DNA from: Rhodobiaceae bacterium
GTDB taxonomy: Bacteria; Pseudomonadota; Alphaproteobacteria; RS24
Length of the DNA: 41,925 nucleotides
Assembly (NCBI GenBank): GCA_018660505.1
Contig: JABJKE010000015.1
Coordinates: 1-41,925 of the forward strand
Direction: 5' to 3'
A program made the translations under genes and the position numbers. This document shows positions 41,336 through 41,925 of this stretch, piece after piece. Each line of letters starts with the position of its first letter. Position 1 is the stretch's first letter. The notes beneath the pieces were generated by a model, which saw nothing but the letters and a program-made list of their open reading frames with translations, was not told where the DNA came from and made no database searches.

Positions 41336-41925
41336 TTATTCAGTAGCCATCTCGGCCAGAGGCGGCTGGGTTTCTTCTCCACCAAATCCGTCTGAATTCA
41401 AGATAGCCTTGGCCACTGGAATATGCGTGTCTGGGCCAGCGGCGGAAGCGGCGAATTGTTGCCGCAGTTTTTCCGCCAGGGCTGGTTTTTCGGCTGCGAG
41501 GTTATGGCTTTCGGTCGCGTCTTGGTTGATGTCGTAAAGTTCTAAATCGCCATTTCTGCGCTCGATCAATTTCCACTGGCCGCTGATAAAAGCCGAGCCG
41601 TCCAGTCCCACGGTCACGAAATCCGAAGGGGCTATTTTCGTGTCTTTGATGAGCGCCGGCCACATGCTTTTGCCATCGCTCAATTGCCCCGTTTCAGGCG
41701 TGCCCGTGGCGGCTTCCATAAGGGTCGACAGCACATCGGTGACCTGCATACGGCCCTCATAATTGGCGCTGGCTAATTTTGACGGCCAATGGATAATCGC
41801 AGGAACGCGAATGCCGCCCTCTAAAATAGAGCCTTTGCCGCCCCGCAAGGGGCCATTATCGGCCGCGCCATCGAACATATTGGTGCGCAAAAATTCGACA
41901 AACCGAACGGGAATCGGCACGCCGA
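41336..41925 (-). CDS. Sulfatase, C-terminal part (cut by the window edge)
   Basis: The frame runs open off the right edge; about 196 residues of the C-terminal half are seen. The stretch NGPLRGGKGSILEGGIRVPAIIHWPSKL is the well known sulfatase block after the second metal site, and WKLIERRNGDLELYDINQDATESHNLA is the usual closing part. The catalytic Cys/Ser of the CxPxR motif lies outside the window, so activity and subtype (arylsulfatase, polysaccharide sulfatase) cannot be judged. The apparent GTG start at 41920 is not real. Sulfatases of this kind are frequent in marine bacteria. Confidence 0.88.
   Translation of the reverse strand, partial: GVPIPVRFVEFLRTNMFDGAADNGPLRGGKGSILEGGIRVPAIIHWPSKLASANYEGRMQVTDVLSTLMEAATGTPETGQLSDGKSMWPALIKDTKIAPSDFVTVGLDGSAFISGQWKLIERRNGDLELYDINQDATESHNLAAEKPALAEKLRQQFAASAAGPDTHIPVAKAILNSDGFGGEETQPPLAEMATE

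Overview
The window reads as ordinary chromosome of an alphaproteobacterium. The evidence is family content and order: argD-argF-hslO, apaG next to metZ and the long two-domain dCTP deaminase, a SAM-II riboswitch on metZ, an archaeal-type class I lysyl-tRNA synthetase, DUF952-pyrD, and the typical run murA-DUF2948-hisD-UPF0262-infA-maf-rng-yacG-tRNA-Phe. GANTC sites next to a DnaA box also fit this class. The genus cannot be fixed from sequence alone; a free-living, probably aquatic, aerobe is my inference (sulfatase, sulfite-type exporter, RND efflux). I see no insertion sequence, CRISPR array, prophage module, integron or rRNA operon.

Layout. 1-8.7 kb (+): an ABC-2 permease, the arginine genes argD-argF with the redox chaperone hslO, and an RND efflux adaptor/pump pair. 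8.7-11.9 kb (-): trkH, apaG and metZ, with metZ behind a SAM-II riboswitch, a terminator and a hairpin next to the ribosome site. 12.0-14.2 kb (+): dcd followed tightly by lrgA/lrgB-like genes. 14.2-17.0 kb (-): glycosyltransferase, sterol-desaturase-like hydroxylase and a TerB-like protein. 17.2-22.4 kb (+): lysS, DUF952, pyrD, an ArsC-like protein, a TetR regulator and an HSL-type esterase. 22.4-25.3 kb (-): a compact TauE/SafE exporter, TIGR02186 protein, CcdA, DUF3429 unit. 25.5-28.1 kb: a hydrolase (+), then a double-hotdog thioesterase and a secreted MsrB (-). 28.5-34.2 kb (+): a thiolase, a small membrane protein, nrdA-nrdB and a lone gene-transfer-agent-type holin. 34.3-41.3 kb: tRNA-Thr (-), small genes, the murA to yacG cluster (+) and tRNA-Phe (+). 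41.3 kb to the edge (-): the C-terminal part of a sulfatase.

How the parts work together. argD/argF supply arginine; metZ supplies homocysteine under SAM control. dcd, nrdAB and pyrD serve nucleotide supply, and nrdAB shows twin NrdR-like boxes over its promoter plus an upstream DnaA box. The TauE/SafE-CcdA unit probably handles oxyanion or thiol traffic across the inner membrane. murA and hisD sit with translation and RNA-decay genes.

Nothing here amounts to an obvious new defence or mobile system. The most interesting signals are regulatory: the metZ leader, the nrd promoter, a tandem decamer repeat that multiplies a ribosome-binding site between ccdA and DUF3429, the back-to-back metZ/dcd promoters with a 12-bp palindrome, and the orphan holin. 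Start sites were chosen by eye from ribosome-binding sites and family N-termini; promoter calls are tentative.
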